NCBI RefSeq assembly: GCF_005885675.1
Contig: NZ_VANR01000001.1
Span: 558,001 to 622,000 of the forward strand
Direction: 5' to 3'
From: Polaribacter aestuariivivens
GTDB taxonomy: Bacteria > Bacteroidota > Bacteroidia > Flavobacteriales > Flavobacteriaceae
DNA: 64,000 bases
This document shows positions 16,815-24,424 of this stretch, piece by piece; the first letter of the stretch is position 1, and each line of letters begins with the position of its first letter. The position numbers were made by a program, and so were the translations under genes. The notes below the pieces were generated by a model, which worked only from the letters and a program-made list of their open reading frames with translations, was not told the origin of the DNA and searched no databases.

Positions 16815-17462
16815 CTACCCTTTTAATATCTCCAAAAACAAATCTCTATCTACTTCTCTTGCACCTAAACTTGCTAAGTGTTCATTATAAACCTGACAAT
16901 CTATTAATTTGTAATTTTTATTTTTAGCTAAATGTATAAACGCTAGTTTAGATGCGTTTGATACTTTACTAAACATACTTTCACCACAAAAAATATTATT
17001 AATTTCCAAACCATATAAACCGCCAACTAACTTTCTTTCAGATTGAGTGCAGTCCAAGTTTTGCCAAACTTCAATAGATTTTGCAATTCCTTTTTTATGT
17101 AAGTTAATGTAAGCTTGCTCCATATCATCTGTAATCCAAGTGCCAAAACCATCTTTTCTTTCAATATTTTTACAGTTGTAAATTACCTCTTTAAAAGCTG
17201 TGTTTTCAGTAATTGTAAATTCATTTTTATTTATGATTTTTCGCATCGATTTAGATACTTTTATTTCATCTGGAAACAACACCATTCTTTCAAACGGACA
17301 ATACCACACAATAGGATCATCTTCAGAAAACCAAGGAAAAATTCCGTTTTTATAAGCATGAATTAATCTTTTTTCAGATAAATCTCCACCCAAGGCTATA
17401 ATACCGTGTTCAGAAGTATATTTGTAATCAGGAAATTCAATTTTATCAGAAAGCCAAATCAT
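16815..17462 (-). CDS. aat: Leucyl/phenylalanyl-tRNA--protein transferase
   Basis: It transfers Leu or Phe from aminoacyl-tRNA to proteins with N-terminal Arg or Lys, marking them for ClpAP degradation in the N-end rule pathway. The 215-residue product has the family segments GIIALGGDLSEKRLIHAYKN, GIFPWFSEDDPIVWYCPFER, GFGTWITDDMEQAY, LVGGLYGLEINNIFCGESMF and the C-terminal IDCQVYNEHLASLGAREV. Length is slightly under E. coli Aat (234) because the N terminus is short. It is monocistronic, with convergent and divergent neighbours. Confidence 0.96.
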   Translation of the reverse strand: MIWLSDKIEFPDYKYTSEHGIIALGGDLSEKRLIHAYKNGIFPWFSEDDPIVWYCPFERMVLFPDEIKVSKSMRKIINKNEFTITENTAFKEVIYNCKNIERKDGFGTWITDDMEQAYINLHKKGIAKSIEVWQNLDCTQSERKLVGGLYGLEINNIFCGESMFSKVSNASKLAFIHLAKNKNYKLIDCQVYNEHLASLGAREVDRDLFLEILKG

Positions 17463-17549
17463 AAAAAAGAAATAATTTATAGCAAATTTACTGTTTTCTT
17501 AAAAAATCGTTAATCTAAAAATCTGTTATCTTTTATCTATAATTTGTGC

Positions 17550-17557
17550 TATTTTTG
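17550..17557 (+). promoter_or_regulatory. Candidate -7 box for the VTT-domain gene
   Basis: TATTTTTG matches TAnnTTTG and lies 25 bases before the TTG start at 17583. No convincing -33 element is visible. Confidence 0.45.
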
Positions 17558-17582
17558 TAAATTCACAAAAACAGTTTTTTAA

Positions 17583-18212
17583 TTGGAAAAAAAGAGAAAA
17601 AGAAAAAAGAAAAAAACAGCTTTTATAGGTAAAAGACTCCATAATTATTATGGTAGAACTGGCTTTTATGTATTTGTTTGGGAAAGTGTAAAAAAAGCAT
17701 TTTTACCAATAGTTTTAGTAGTTGTAGCTGTATTTCTTTTTAATAAATATGTGTATGATATTAATGAGGGTTTAGAAACAATAACCGAAACTTTTTCTAA
17801 AACTGGTATATTAATCACTTTCTTTATTTCTGAAACATTGTTGGGTTTAATTCCGCCAGAAATATTTATAGCTTGGTCTGGAAAAACAGAAAACCCTATT
17901 TTAAATTTATCACTTTTAGCAACACTTTCATATGCTGGTGGCTTGGTGTCTTATTTTATTGGGCAAACTGCTTTAAAAATTAAATCTGTAAAAGAGTATT
18001 TAGAGGTAAAAATGGCTGCCAATTTAAAAAACACTCGCAAATGGGGAGGTTTTTTAATTCTAGTAGGTGCTTTATTACCATTGCCTTTTTCCATTGCTTG
18101 TTTAGCTGCTGGTATGATTAAGTATCCTTTTAAAAATGTGGTATTTTTTGGCTTGTTTCGTTTTGCGAGATTTGCAGCGTATGCTTGGGCTATTTTTCAA
18201 GTAGTAGATTAA
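17583..18212 (+). CDS. VTT/DedA-like (SNARE-associated) membrane protein
   Basis: A 209-residue inner-membrane protein of the YqaA/DedA type. The N terminus is unusually basic (EKKRKRKKKK), followed by a first membrane helix (about 38-55), a re-entrant segment with ETLLGLIPPEIFIAW, a helix with a Gly-rich stretch (LATLSYAGGLVSYFIG), the conserved GALLPLPFSIACLAAGMIK segment, and a last helix with FGLFRFARFAAYAW. Family members are linked to lipid scrambling or membrane homeostasis. The start is TTG; an ATG inside would delete the basic region only at the cost of the first helix. It stands 53 bases before the DUF1456 gene. Confidence 0.82.
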   Translation: MEKKRKRKKKKTAFIGKRLHNYYGRTGFYVFVWESVKKAFLPIVLVVVAVFLFNKYVYDINEGLETITETFSKTGILITFFISETLLGLIPPEIFIAWSGKTENPILNLSLLATLSYAGGLVSYFIGQTALKIKSVKEYLEVKMAANLKNTRKWGGFLILVGALLPLPFSIACLAAGMIKYPFKNVVFFGLFRFARFAAYAWAIFQVVD

Positions 18213-18253
18213 TTTTACATCTATTACCAACTTAAAATTAAAGCTAAAAAACT

Positions 18254-18261
18254 TACATTTG
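18254..18261 (+). promoter_or_regulatory. -7 box abutting the DUF1456 gene
   Basis: TACATTTG matches TAnnTTTG exactly and ends only 4 bases before the ATG at 18266, predicting a transcript that starts at or within a base or two of the start codon. Confidence 0.5.
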
Positions 18262-18265
18262 CACT

Positions 18266-18511
18266 ATGGGATTAACAAATAACGATATTTTTAAAAAACT
18301 AAGAGTTGCTCACAAATTACGTGATACAGATATTATTGAAATTTGTGCTTTGGTAGATTTTAAAGTAACCAAGGGTGAATTAGGTGCAATATTTAGAGCA
18401 GAAGATCATCCAAAATATGTAGAATGTGGAGATCAATTTTTACGAAACTTTTTAAATGGTTTGGTAATTCATATGCGAGGACCTTTACCAAAGAAAGAAG
18501 CTAAAAAATAA
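18266..18511 (+). CDS. DUF1456 (YehS-like) protein, single-repeat form
   Basis: An 81-residue soluble protein. It matches one half of YehS/DUF1456, recognisable by NNDIFKKLRVAHKLRDTDII and the C-terminal CGDQFLRNFLNGLVIHMRG. Most family members are about 150 residues with two copies of this helical unit; here there is one, followed by a Lys-rich tail. The function is unknown. Single-unit forms may dimerise to rebuild the two-unit fold, which is inference. A TAnnTTTG box just before the ATG suggests a leaderless mRNA. Confidence 0.8.
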   Translation: MGLTNNDIFKKLRVAHKLRDTDIIEICALVDFKVTKGELGAIFRAEDHPKYVECGDQFLRNFLNGLVIHMRGPLPKKEAKK

Positions 18512-18552
18512 TATTTTTACTTTCTTAAAAAGAGAATAATTTATTAAAAAAA

Positions 18553-18580
18553 AGAGAGCGTTTATAACCAAACGCTCTCT
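18553..18580. terminator. Bidirectional intrinsic terminator
   Basis: Stem AGAGAGCGTTT / AAACGCTCTCT with loop ATAACC, A run on the left and T run on the right. It lies between the convergent DUF1456 and DUF3127 genes. Confidence 0.93.
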
Positions 18581-18629
18581 TTTTTATTTTTATCTAAAAA
18601 CTAACTTTCTAGAAAGTTTAAATTATTTA

Positions 18630-19001
18630 CTAAAATGGTAAATCATCTGGCTCTTCATCAGAAACACTACTTGCTTCTTTAAATTGATCTACTGGAGGTA
18701 AATTACCTTGATTTGTTGCACCTTGTGACAAGTTTTCAATTCTCCAACCTTGTACAGAATTAAAGTATTTTGCTTCTCCTTGAGGATTAATCCACTCTCT
18801 ACCACGTAAGTTAATAGACACTTTTACATCTTGTCCAACACTATAATTATTTAATAAATCGCATTTGTCTTGTACAAATTCAATCATAATCATTTGTGGG
18901 TATTGCTCATCAGTAGTAACTACTAATTCTCTTTTTCTAAAACCGTTAGAACCAAAAGTTTGAACGTCTCCAATTAACTTTATTTTACCAATAACTTCCA
19001 T
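18630..19001 (-). CDS. DUF3127 OB-fold protein with SSB-like acidic tip
   Basis: A 123-residue cytoplasmic protein of the DUF3127 family. The body (1-90) has the alternating strands of a small OB fold (KIKLIGDVQTF, RKRELVVTTDE, PQMIMIEFVQDK, VKVSINLRGREW). After a Gln/Asn-rich linker it ends in SDEEPDDLPF. That ending copies the acidic tip of single-stranded DNA-binding proteins (DDDIPF in E. coli SSB), through which SSB recruits repair and replication enzymes. I infer that it is a paralogue or relative of SSB acting in nucleic-acid metabolism; direct evidence is lacking. It is 14 bases downstream of the flavin reductase gene. Confidence 0.82.
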   Translation of the reverse strand: MEVIGKIKLIGDVQTFGSNGFRKRELVVTTDEQYPQMIMIEFVQDKCDLLNNYSVGQDVKVSINLRGREWINPQGEAKYFNSVQGWRIENLSQGATNQGNLPPVDQFKEASSVSDEEPDDLPF

Positions 19002-19015
19002 AATATAACACTTAA

Positions 19016-19876
19016 CTATTTAATTAAAAGCACTTTCCAAGCACTTTCTACATCATTTTCTTTTAAAAACTCTTGGGCAAATGTATGTTTTTTTACGGTT
19101 TCTAACCCAATAAATTGCGGATGTTCTTTTGCAAAGTTATCAACAGTTTCTTTATTTGGAAGTTCTTCAATGTTTCCTAACATTCCTAAATTATTTCCTG
19201 TTAAAATAGTACTGTTTCTAATTTCCGAAGAAATTGAATCTACACCAATTCCTAAGGTTGATACTGGTTTTGGAATTTCAAAAAAACCATCTCTTGCTCT
19301 GGAATAATAACTACCTCCTGCTCTAGCAACCAAATCTATCTTATGCTGATCTATAGCTCCACTTTCATCCAAAACATTTTCAGCAATGTGAATTTTTAAA
19401 ACCTCACATACAATTAAATTTCCTGCTCCACCTTCATCTCCAGTAAAAATAACATCATTTACTTTACACTCAAATTGCACAGGAGATTCTGCCACTCTAA
19501 AAGGTTTTATAGTATCTGATTTTAGCATTGTAAAACCAGCTTTTTCAAACTCATTTACACCTTGAGGATATTCTGTAGAGCTTAAAGACATTTGTTGAAC
19601 AATATCATAATTTACCACATTTATAACTACTTCTTTTGTTGCCATTGCATTTTCTAAGGTATGTTTTGTAGTATTGTCACGAACTCTTCTTGCTGGCGAA
19701 AATATCATTATTGGTGGGTTTGAACCAAATACATTAAAAAAGCTAAATGGCGATAAATTTGGGTTTCCATCCACATCAATTGTACTTGCAAATGCAATGG
19801 GTCTTGGTGCAACTGCACCTAATAAATAACCATGTAATTTTCCGGTAGAAATTTCTTTAGGATCTATTGTAAGCAT
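19016..19876 (-). CDS. Flavin reductase-like FMN-binding protein
   Basis: A 286-residue protein of the flavin reductase-like, FMN-binding split-barrel family. The first 190 residues carry the signature: LGAVAPRPIAFASTIDVDG, NLSPFSFFNVFGSNPP, DNTTKHTLENAMATKEVV. A C-terminal extension of about 90 residues (from GGSYYSRARDGFFEIP) is typical of a subgroup without an assigned substrate. Likely NAD(P)H:flavin or flavin-dependent reduction in the cytoplasm. It is upstream of the DUF3127 gene in the same leftward unit and divergent from a kinase. Confidence 0.88.
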   Translation of the reverse strand: MLTIDPKEISTGKLHGYLLGAVAPRPIAFASTIDVDGNPNLSPFSFFNVFGSNPPIMIFSPARRVRDNTTKHTLENAMATKEVVINVVNYDIVQQMSLSSTEYPQGVNEFEKAGFTMLKSDTIKPFRVAESPVQFECKVNDVIFTGDEGGAGNLIVCEVLKIHIAENVLDESGAIDQHKIDLVARAGGSYYSRARDGFFEIPKPVSTLGIGVDSISSEIRNSTILTGNNLGMLGNIEELPNKETVDNFAKEHPQFIGLETVKKHTFAQEFLKENDVESAWKVLLIK

Positions 19877-19941
19877 TGTAAAATATTTTGTCTTGTAAAG
19901 ATACTATCAAAAATACAAATGAGTTATATAGTGGAAACCTT

Positions 19942-19949
19942 TATATTTG
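19942..19949 (+). promoter_or_regulatory. -7 box abutting the kinase gene
   Basis: TATATTTG matches TAnnTTTG exactly and ends 5 bases before the ATG at 19955. It argues for that ATG over the in-frame ATG at 19919, which lies upstream of the box. Confidence 0.5.
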
Positions 19950-19954
19950 TTTTT

Positions 19955-21106
19955 ATGAATTTTCTAACAAACACACTTTTATTTAAAAGAATTGCTGTTT
20001 TAGTTTCTTTGGTGATCGTTTCATTAATATTATGGAATACTTATATATTTTTTCAAAATTTTAAACAAGAAGAACGCTCTAAAATGGAAATTTTTGGGGC
20101 TGCAATTAAAGAATTTGCTACAAACCCCAATTTAAATGACAATTTTTTTATTGAAGGAATGATTATTGAAAACAACACAAATATTCCTTCAATTTTGGTT
20201 GATGAAAATGAAGAAATTTCTTCTTGGCAAAATTTAGATTCTATAAAGGCACAAAATCCTGAGTATCTCAAAGAACAATTAGAAAAAATGAAGAGTGAAA
20301 ACAATCCTATTGTTATAAACTTTTCAGAAAATAAAACAAATAAAGTTTATTACAGAGACTCTGATTTGTTAAACAAACTCACCTATTATCCTTTAGCTTT
20401 AATTTTAATTCTTATTTTATTTTTAAGTGTAATTTACTTGTTTTACAGCTCTAATAAAGCTTCTGAAACCAATAAGTTATGGACAGGAATGGCAAAGGAA
20501 ACTGCACATCAAATAGGTACTCCTTTGTCTTCTTTATTAGGTTGGATTGCCATTTTAAAGATGGAAAAAATTGATGATAAATATGTGGAAGAAATTGAGA
20601 AAGATGTAAATAGGTTAAATACTATTGCAAACAGATTTTCTAAAATTGGCTCCATTCCAGAATTAAAAAAACAAAACATTGTTGCAGTTACCAAAACTGC
20701 GTATGATTATTTAGAATCTCGAAGTTCGAAACAAATAACTTTTTCATTTGCTACCTCAGATGAAAAATTATACGCAAATTTAAATACAGAATTGTTTGGC
20801 TGGGTAATAGAAAATCTCATTAAAAATGCCATAGATGCAATGCAAAAAGAAGGTTCTTTACATATAAAAATAGCAGAGTTACCAAAAAAAATAAAAATTA
20901 CTTTTTCTGATACAGGAAAAGGTATGCCAAAAAAATTATTCAAACAAATTTTTAAACCTGGTTTTACTACTAAAAAAAGAGGTTGGGGCTTGGGTTTATC
21001 ACTTTCTAAACGAATTGTAGAAGATTATCACAAAGGAAAAATATTTGTGCAAAAATCAGAAATTGGAAAAGGAACTACTTTTCAAATTTTGTTGGATAAG
21101 GTTTAG
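19955..21106 (+). CDS. Membrane sensor histidine kinase without adjacent regulator
   Basis: A kinase of 383 residues. From the chosen ATG, a first transmembrane helix (FKRIAVLVSLVIVSLILW) leads into a short periplasmic domain of about 120 residues, then a second helix (LTYYPLALILILILFLSVI). The H box is KETAHQIGTPLSSLLGW, a variant with Gln-Ile-Gly-Thr-Pro after the His, and the ATPase domain has NLIKNAIDAM, DTGKGMPKK and GWGLGLSLSKRI. No response regulator adjoins. The start at 19955 is preferred because a promoter box lies between it and the ATG at 19919, and the shorter protein begins right before the first helix. Confidence 0.88.
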   Translation: MNFLTNTLLFKRIAVLVSLVIVSLILWNTYIFFQNFKQEERSKMEIFGAAIKEFATNPNLNDNFFIEGMIIENNTNIPSILVDENEEISSWQNLDSIKAQNPEYLKEQLEKMKSENNPIVINFSENKTNKVYYRDSDLLNKLTYYPLALILILILFLSVIYLFYSSNKASETNKLWTGMAKETAHQIGTPLSSLLGWIAILKMEKIDDKYVEEIEKDVNRLNTIANRFSKIGSIPELKKQNIVAVTKTAYDYLESRSSKQITFSFATSDEKLYANLNTELFGWVIENLIKNAIDAMQKEGSLHIKIAELPKKIKITFSDTGKGMPKKLFKQIFKPGFTTKKRGWGLGLSLSKRIVEDYHKGKIFVQKSEIGKGTTFQILLDKV

Positions 21107-21140
21107 TGCTATTTAGTTTCTGATACATATGAAATTCAAA

Positions 21141-21530
21141 TTACTCGAATTTATCAGCTATTGCTTTTGCCAAATTTACAAACTCACTTTCGGTTAACTT
21201 TACTTTTTTAGCAAATTGGATATCTGCCATTTCATTTAAAGGAATTAAATGCACATGCACATGAGGTACTTCCAAACCAATTACACTCATTCCAACTCTT
21301 TTACAAGGAATCGCCTTTTCAATAGCTTTTGCAACATCGTAAGAGAAATCCATTAGGTTTTTATACTCATCTTTAGATAAATCAAAAATTTTATTTTCTT
21401 CCTTTTTTGGAACTACTAACGTGTGTCCTTTTGCATTTGGGTTGATATCTAAAAAAGCAAAAAAATCGTTATTTTCTGCAACTTTATAACTTGGAATTTC
21501 CCCAGTAATTATTTTTGTAAATATGCTCAT
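21141..21530 (-). CDS. HIT-family (histidine triad) nucleotide hydrolase
   Basis: A 129-residue cytoplasmic protein of the Hint branch. The catalytic triad motif is VPHVHVHLIPL near residue 95, preceded by DINPNAKGHTLVVPKK that forms the nucleotide pocket. Hint proteins hydrolyse nucleoside phosphoramidates and similar P-N bonds. It is downstream of greA on the same strand, but a terminator-like hairpin lies between, so its expression may be partly independent. A TATCTTAG box about 40 bases upstream is a possible weak promoter. Confidence 0.93.
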   Translation of the reverse strand: MSIFTKIITGEIPSYKVAENNDFFAFLDINPNAKGHTLVVPKKEENKIFDLSKDEYKNLMDFSYDVAKAIEKAIPCKRVGMSVIGLEVPHVHVHLIPLNEMADIQFAKKVKLTESEFVNLAKAIADKFE

Positions 21531-21579
21531 GCGTAATTTTTTAGATGTTCGTTTTTAGTTTGAGTACTAAGATAAAAAG

Positions 21580-21612
21580 AAATCGGATTTTGATGTGCTC
21601 AAAATCCGATTT
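21580..21612 (-). terminator. Hairpin between greA and the HIT gene
   Basis: A 14-bp stem AAATCGGATTTTGA / TCAAAATCCGATTT with loop TGTGC. On the minus strand it is followed by TCTTTTTATC, a moderate T tract, so it may terminate or attenuate greA transcripts. Confidence 0.75.
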
Positions 21613-21644
21613 TATAAAATTTAGTTTCCAAGTTGTCTAATTCA

Positions 21645-22118
21645 TTATCTCGAAATTTCTACAATTTCAAATTTCATAATTCCACTTGGAACTTGTATTT
21701 CTGCAATTTCGCCTACTTTTTTACCTAACAAGCCCTTTCCTATTGGGGAGTTTACTGATAATTTTCCATTTCTAACATCAGTTTCAGAATCTGCAACCAA
21801 CCTGTATTTAAACTCCATTCCATTTGTAGTATTTTTTATTACTACGTTAGAGTGAATTAAAATCTTAGAGGTATCTAATTGACTTTCATCTAAAATACGT
21901 GCGTTAGATATTACATTTTTTAATTTTGCAATCTTAAATTCTAAATGCGATTGTTCTTCTTTTGCTGCATGATACTCTGCATTTTCACTCAAATCACCTT
22001 TATCTCTAGCATCTGCAATTTCTTGTGTAACCCTTGGTCTTTCTACCTGTTCTAAATGAACCAGTTCTTCCTTTAGTTTTTTTAGTCCTTCAGGAGAATA
22101 ATATGATATTTCACTCAT
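21645..22118 (-). CDS. greA: Transcription elongation factor GreA
   Basis: It rescues backtracked RNA polymerase by stimulating transcript cleavage. The 157-residue protein has the N-terminal coiled coil with the acidic tip (ADARDKGDLSENAEYHAAKE, where Asp and Glu act at the polymerase active site) and the C-terminal FKBP-like domain (NSPIGKGLLGKKVGEIAEIQ). Length is exactly normal. The coding start lies 97 bases downstream of a good minus-strand TACATTTG box (22215-22222). Confidence 0.97.
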   Translation of the reverse strand: MSEISYYSPEGLKKLKEELVHLEQVERPRVTQEIADARDKGDLSENAEYHAAKEEQSHLEFKIAKLKNVISNARILDESQLDTSKILIHSNVVIKNTTNGMEFKYRLVADSETDVRNGKLSVNSPIGKGLLGKKVGEIAEIQVPSGIMKFEIVEISR

Positions 22119-22214
22119 GGTATTTTATTTTAAAATTCAATAACTTTTTCTAACAATTACCCTTCTTGGGTTAAATTTAAAAATCCCATTACCTTCACAG
22201 GAATGAGATTATAA

Positions 22215-22222
22215 CAAATGTA
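22215..22222 (-). promoter_or_regulatory. Candidate -7 box for greA
   Basis: Read on the minus strand this is TACATTTG, an exact TAnnTTTG. It predicts a greA leader of about 90 bases. Confidence 0.45.
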
Positions 22223-22270
22223 CAAAATATTTGTAACTTGCCATCGTTTTTAAAGTATCAACAAAATTAT

Positions 22271-22690
22271 ATGTTTAAAAAAATAATTTTTTATATCTCA
22301 TTTTTAGCATTATTAAATTGCTCTGAAAACTCACAATTGGCTAATTGTTTGCAAAGTTTTCCGGTAAATATTACTACCGATTTAAATAATCCGCAGTTAA
22401 TTAATGCACAAACTCCTGGTGGTTTTGCAAATCTTACTGGTGGTGCAAAAGGTATTTTATTATTTAATGTAAATGGAAACACTTTTGTTGCTTTTGATAA
22501 AATTTGCCCAAATACAGATTGCAACTCACCTATGACTTTTGAAAGAGGATTGGTTTTAAAATGTAGTTGTGATGAGAGTGAATACAGCGTACATTTTGGT
22601 GGTTCTCCGCAAACAGATGGAGCAGAATGTCCTGCAAGAGAATATCGTGTTACAAAAATTGGTTCTGTAATTCGAATCAGTAATTTTTAG
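22271..22690 (+). CDS. Rieske-like lipoprotein lacking both His ligands
   Basis: A 139-residue putative lipoprotein (FLALLNCSEN, lipid-bearing Cys about residue 17) with a Rieske-type fold: a cysteine pair region CPNTDC, then LKCSCDESEYSV and the ending GECPAREYRV-type segment. A true Rieske centre needs C-x-H and C-x2-H. Here the His positions are N and D, so a [2Fe-2S] cluster with His ligands is not expected. The start at 22271 (ATG) gives a clean lipoprotein signal; an upstream TTG at 22238 would spoil it. Divergent from greA. Related small proteins exist in other flavobacteria; I know no function for them. Confidence 0.75.
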   Translation: MFKKIIFYISFLALLNCSENSQLANCLQSFPVNITTDLNNPQLINAQTPGGFANLTGGAKGILLFNVNGNTFVAFDKICPNTDCNSPMTFERGLVLKCSCDESEYSVHFGGSPQTDGAECPAREYRVTKIGSVIRISNF

Positions 22691-22710
22691 CGAATGTGAT
22701 TTGAGTTGTG

Positions 22711-22718
22711 TATTTTTG
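22711..22718 (+). promoter_or_regulatory. Candidate -7 box for purK-purE
   Basis: TATTTTTG lies 20 bases before the GTG start at 22739. Since it lies after a possible earlier start at 22706, it supports the GTG. Confidence 0.5.
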
Positions 22719-22738
22719 CTAAAACAACAATTTTACAC

Positions 22739-23896
22739 GTGAAAAACTATTTCTCTTCAGATTTTAAATTAGGCGTTCTTGGTGGTGGACAACTAGGAAG
22801 AATGCTTTTGGCAGAAACTCAAAAATTTGACATCCATACATCTATTTTAGACAATAACAAAAATGCACCTTGTGCAGCAATTTGCAACAAGTTTGTTGTT
22901 GGAGATTTATTAGATTTTGATGCAGTTTACAACTTCGGAAAAACAGTTGATTTATTAACCATAGAAATTGAAAATGTAAATTTAGATGCGTTAGATAAAT
23001 TAGAAGACGAAGGTTTAACTATTTATCCGAAACCAAAACATTTACGCACTATTCAAAGTAAAGCAAGACAGAAAAATTTTTATGTAGATCATCAAATTCC
23101 TACAGCTGAATTTTCTCACTACGCATACTTAGAAGAATTAAAACATTCTTACGAAAATAATATTATTAATTTTCCTTTCGTGTGGAAAGCTGCACGTTTT
23201 GGTTATGATGGAAATGGGGTAAAAATTGTTAGAAATTTTGAAGACTTAAAATCATTACCAAATGTAGAGTGTATAACCGAAAAACTCATTCCTTTTAAAA
23301 ACGAGTTAGCTGTAATTGTTGCAAGAAATGCCAATGGTAAAACTACAACATATCCTGTTGTAGAAATGGAATTTCATCCAGAAGCTAACCAAGTAGAATA
23401 TGTTATTTGTCCTGCAAGAATAGATTTTAAAGTTGCAGAAAAAGCACGCGAATTAGCTTTAAAAGTAGTTAGCGAATTAGACTTTATTGGTTTGTTAGCT
23501 GTAGAAATGTTTCAAACTACAGATGATAAAATTTTAGTAAACGAAGTTGCTCCAAGACCTCATAATTCTGGACATTATTCAATTGAAGCAAGTTACACCA
23601 ACCAATTTGAACAACATTTAAGAAGTATTTTAAATCTTCCTTTAGGAAATACAGAAAGTAAAGTTGCAGGAATTATGGTAAATTTAGTAGGTGCTGAAGG
23701 TTTTTCTGGAGAAGTTGTTTACGAAAATATCGAAGAAATTTTAAAAATTGATGGAGTGACACCTCATATATATGGAAAAAAAGAAACACGCCCTTTCAGG
23801 AAAATGGGTCATGTAACTATTGTTGATGAAAACATAGAAAAAGCAAGAGAAATTGCACAAAAAGTAAAAGAAACAATTAGAGTAATAAGTAAATAA
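22739..23896 (+). CDS. purK: N5-carboxyaminoimidazole ribonucleotide synthase
   Basis: It uses ATP and bicarbonate to convert AIR to N5-CAIR in purine synthesis. The 385-residue ATP-grasp protein has the N-terminal LGVLGGGQLGRMLL segment, the ATP-grasp body with FPFVWKAARFGYDGNGVKIV, EKLIPFKNELAVIVARN, and the metal and phosphate-binding end VNEVAPRPHNSGHYSIEA. The start is a GTG (VKNYFSSDFKLG) supported by the promoter position. purE follows after 2 bases, so the two enzymes of the step are cotranslated. Confidence 0.96.
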   Translation: MKNYFSSDFKLGVLGGGQLGRMLLAETQKFDIHTSILDNNKNAPCAAICNKFVVGDLLDFDAVYNFGKTVDLLTIEIENVNLDALDKLEDEGLTIYPKPKHLRTIQSKARQKNFYVDHQIPTAEFSHYAYLEELKHSYENNIINFPFVWKAARFGYDGNGVKIVRNFEDLKSLPNVECITEKLIPFKNELAVIVARNANGKTTTYPVVEMEFHPEANQVEYVICPARIDFKVAEKARELALKVVSELDFIGLLAVEMFQTTDDKILVNEVAPRPHNSGHYSIEASYTNQFEQHLRSILNLPLGNTESKVAGIMVNLVGAEGFSGEVVYENIEEILKIDGVTPHIYGKKETRPFRKMGHVTIVDENIEKAREIAQKVKETIRVISK

Positions 23897-23898
23897 TT

Positions 23899-24384
23899 AT
23901 GGTAGGTATAATAATGGGAAGCGATTCAGATCTTCCAATAATGCAAGAAGCAATAGACATTTTAGAAAGTTTTGACATTCAAATTGAAGTAGATATTGTT
24001 TCTGCTCACAGAACTCCAGAAAAATTAGTTGAATATTCTAAAAATGCACATTTACGAGGCATAAAAGTAATTATTGCTGGTGCTGGAGGTGCTGCACATT
24101 TACCAGGAATGGTAGCTTCTATGAGTCCTTTACCAATTATTGGTGTTCCTGTAAAAAGTAGAAATTCTATTGATGGTTGGGATTCTGTATTATCAATTTT
24201 ACAAATGCCAGGTGGCGTTCCAGTTGCTACTGTTGCCTTAGATGGCGCAAAAAACGCAGGTATTTTGGCTGCACAAATAATTGGAGCTTCAGACAAATGT
24301 GTGTTAGATAAAATTATCGCTTACAAAGAAGGCTTAAAAATAAAAGTTGAGCAAGCTTCAAAAAGAGTAAAAAATAGTTTTTAA
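23899..24384 (+). CDS. purE: N5-CAIR mutase
   Basis: It rearranges N5-CAIR to CAIR, the step after PurK. The 161-residue class I PurE has the N-terminal MGSDSDLPIMQEA loop, the catalytic His in VSAHRTPEKL, the GAGGAAHLPGMVAS loop and the GWDSVLSILQMPGGVPVAT segment. Class I assignment agrees with the purK neighbour. The M3 peptidase gene starts 40 bases downstream and could be cotranscribed. Confidence 0.97.
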   Translation: MVGIIMGSDSDLPIMQEAIDILESFDIQIEVDIVSAHRTPEKLVEYSKNAHLRGIKVIIAGAGGAAHLPGMVASMSPLPIIGVPVKSRNSIDGWDSVLSILQMPGGVPVATVALDGAKNAGILAAQIIGASDKCVLDKIIAYKEGLKIKVEQASKRVKNSF

Positions 24385-24424
24385 AACAAATAAACCCTTT
24401 AAAATTAGATAATTTACGATTTTT

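Noticed and set aside
22238..22270. TTG start upstream of the Rieske-like lipoprotein
   Set aside because: The extra 11 residues would bury the lipoprotein signal sequence; the ATG at 22271 gives a normal one.
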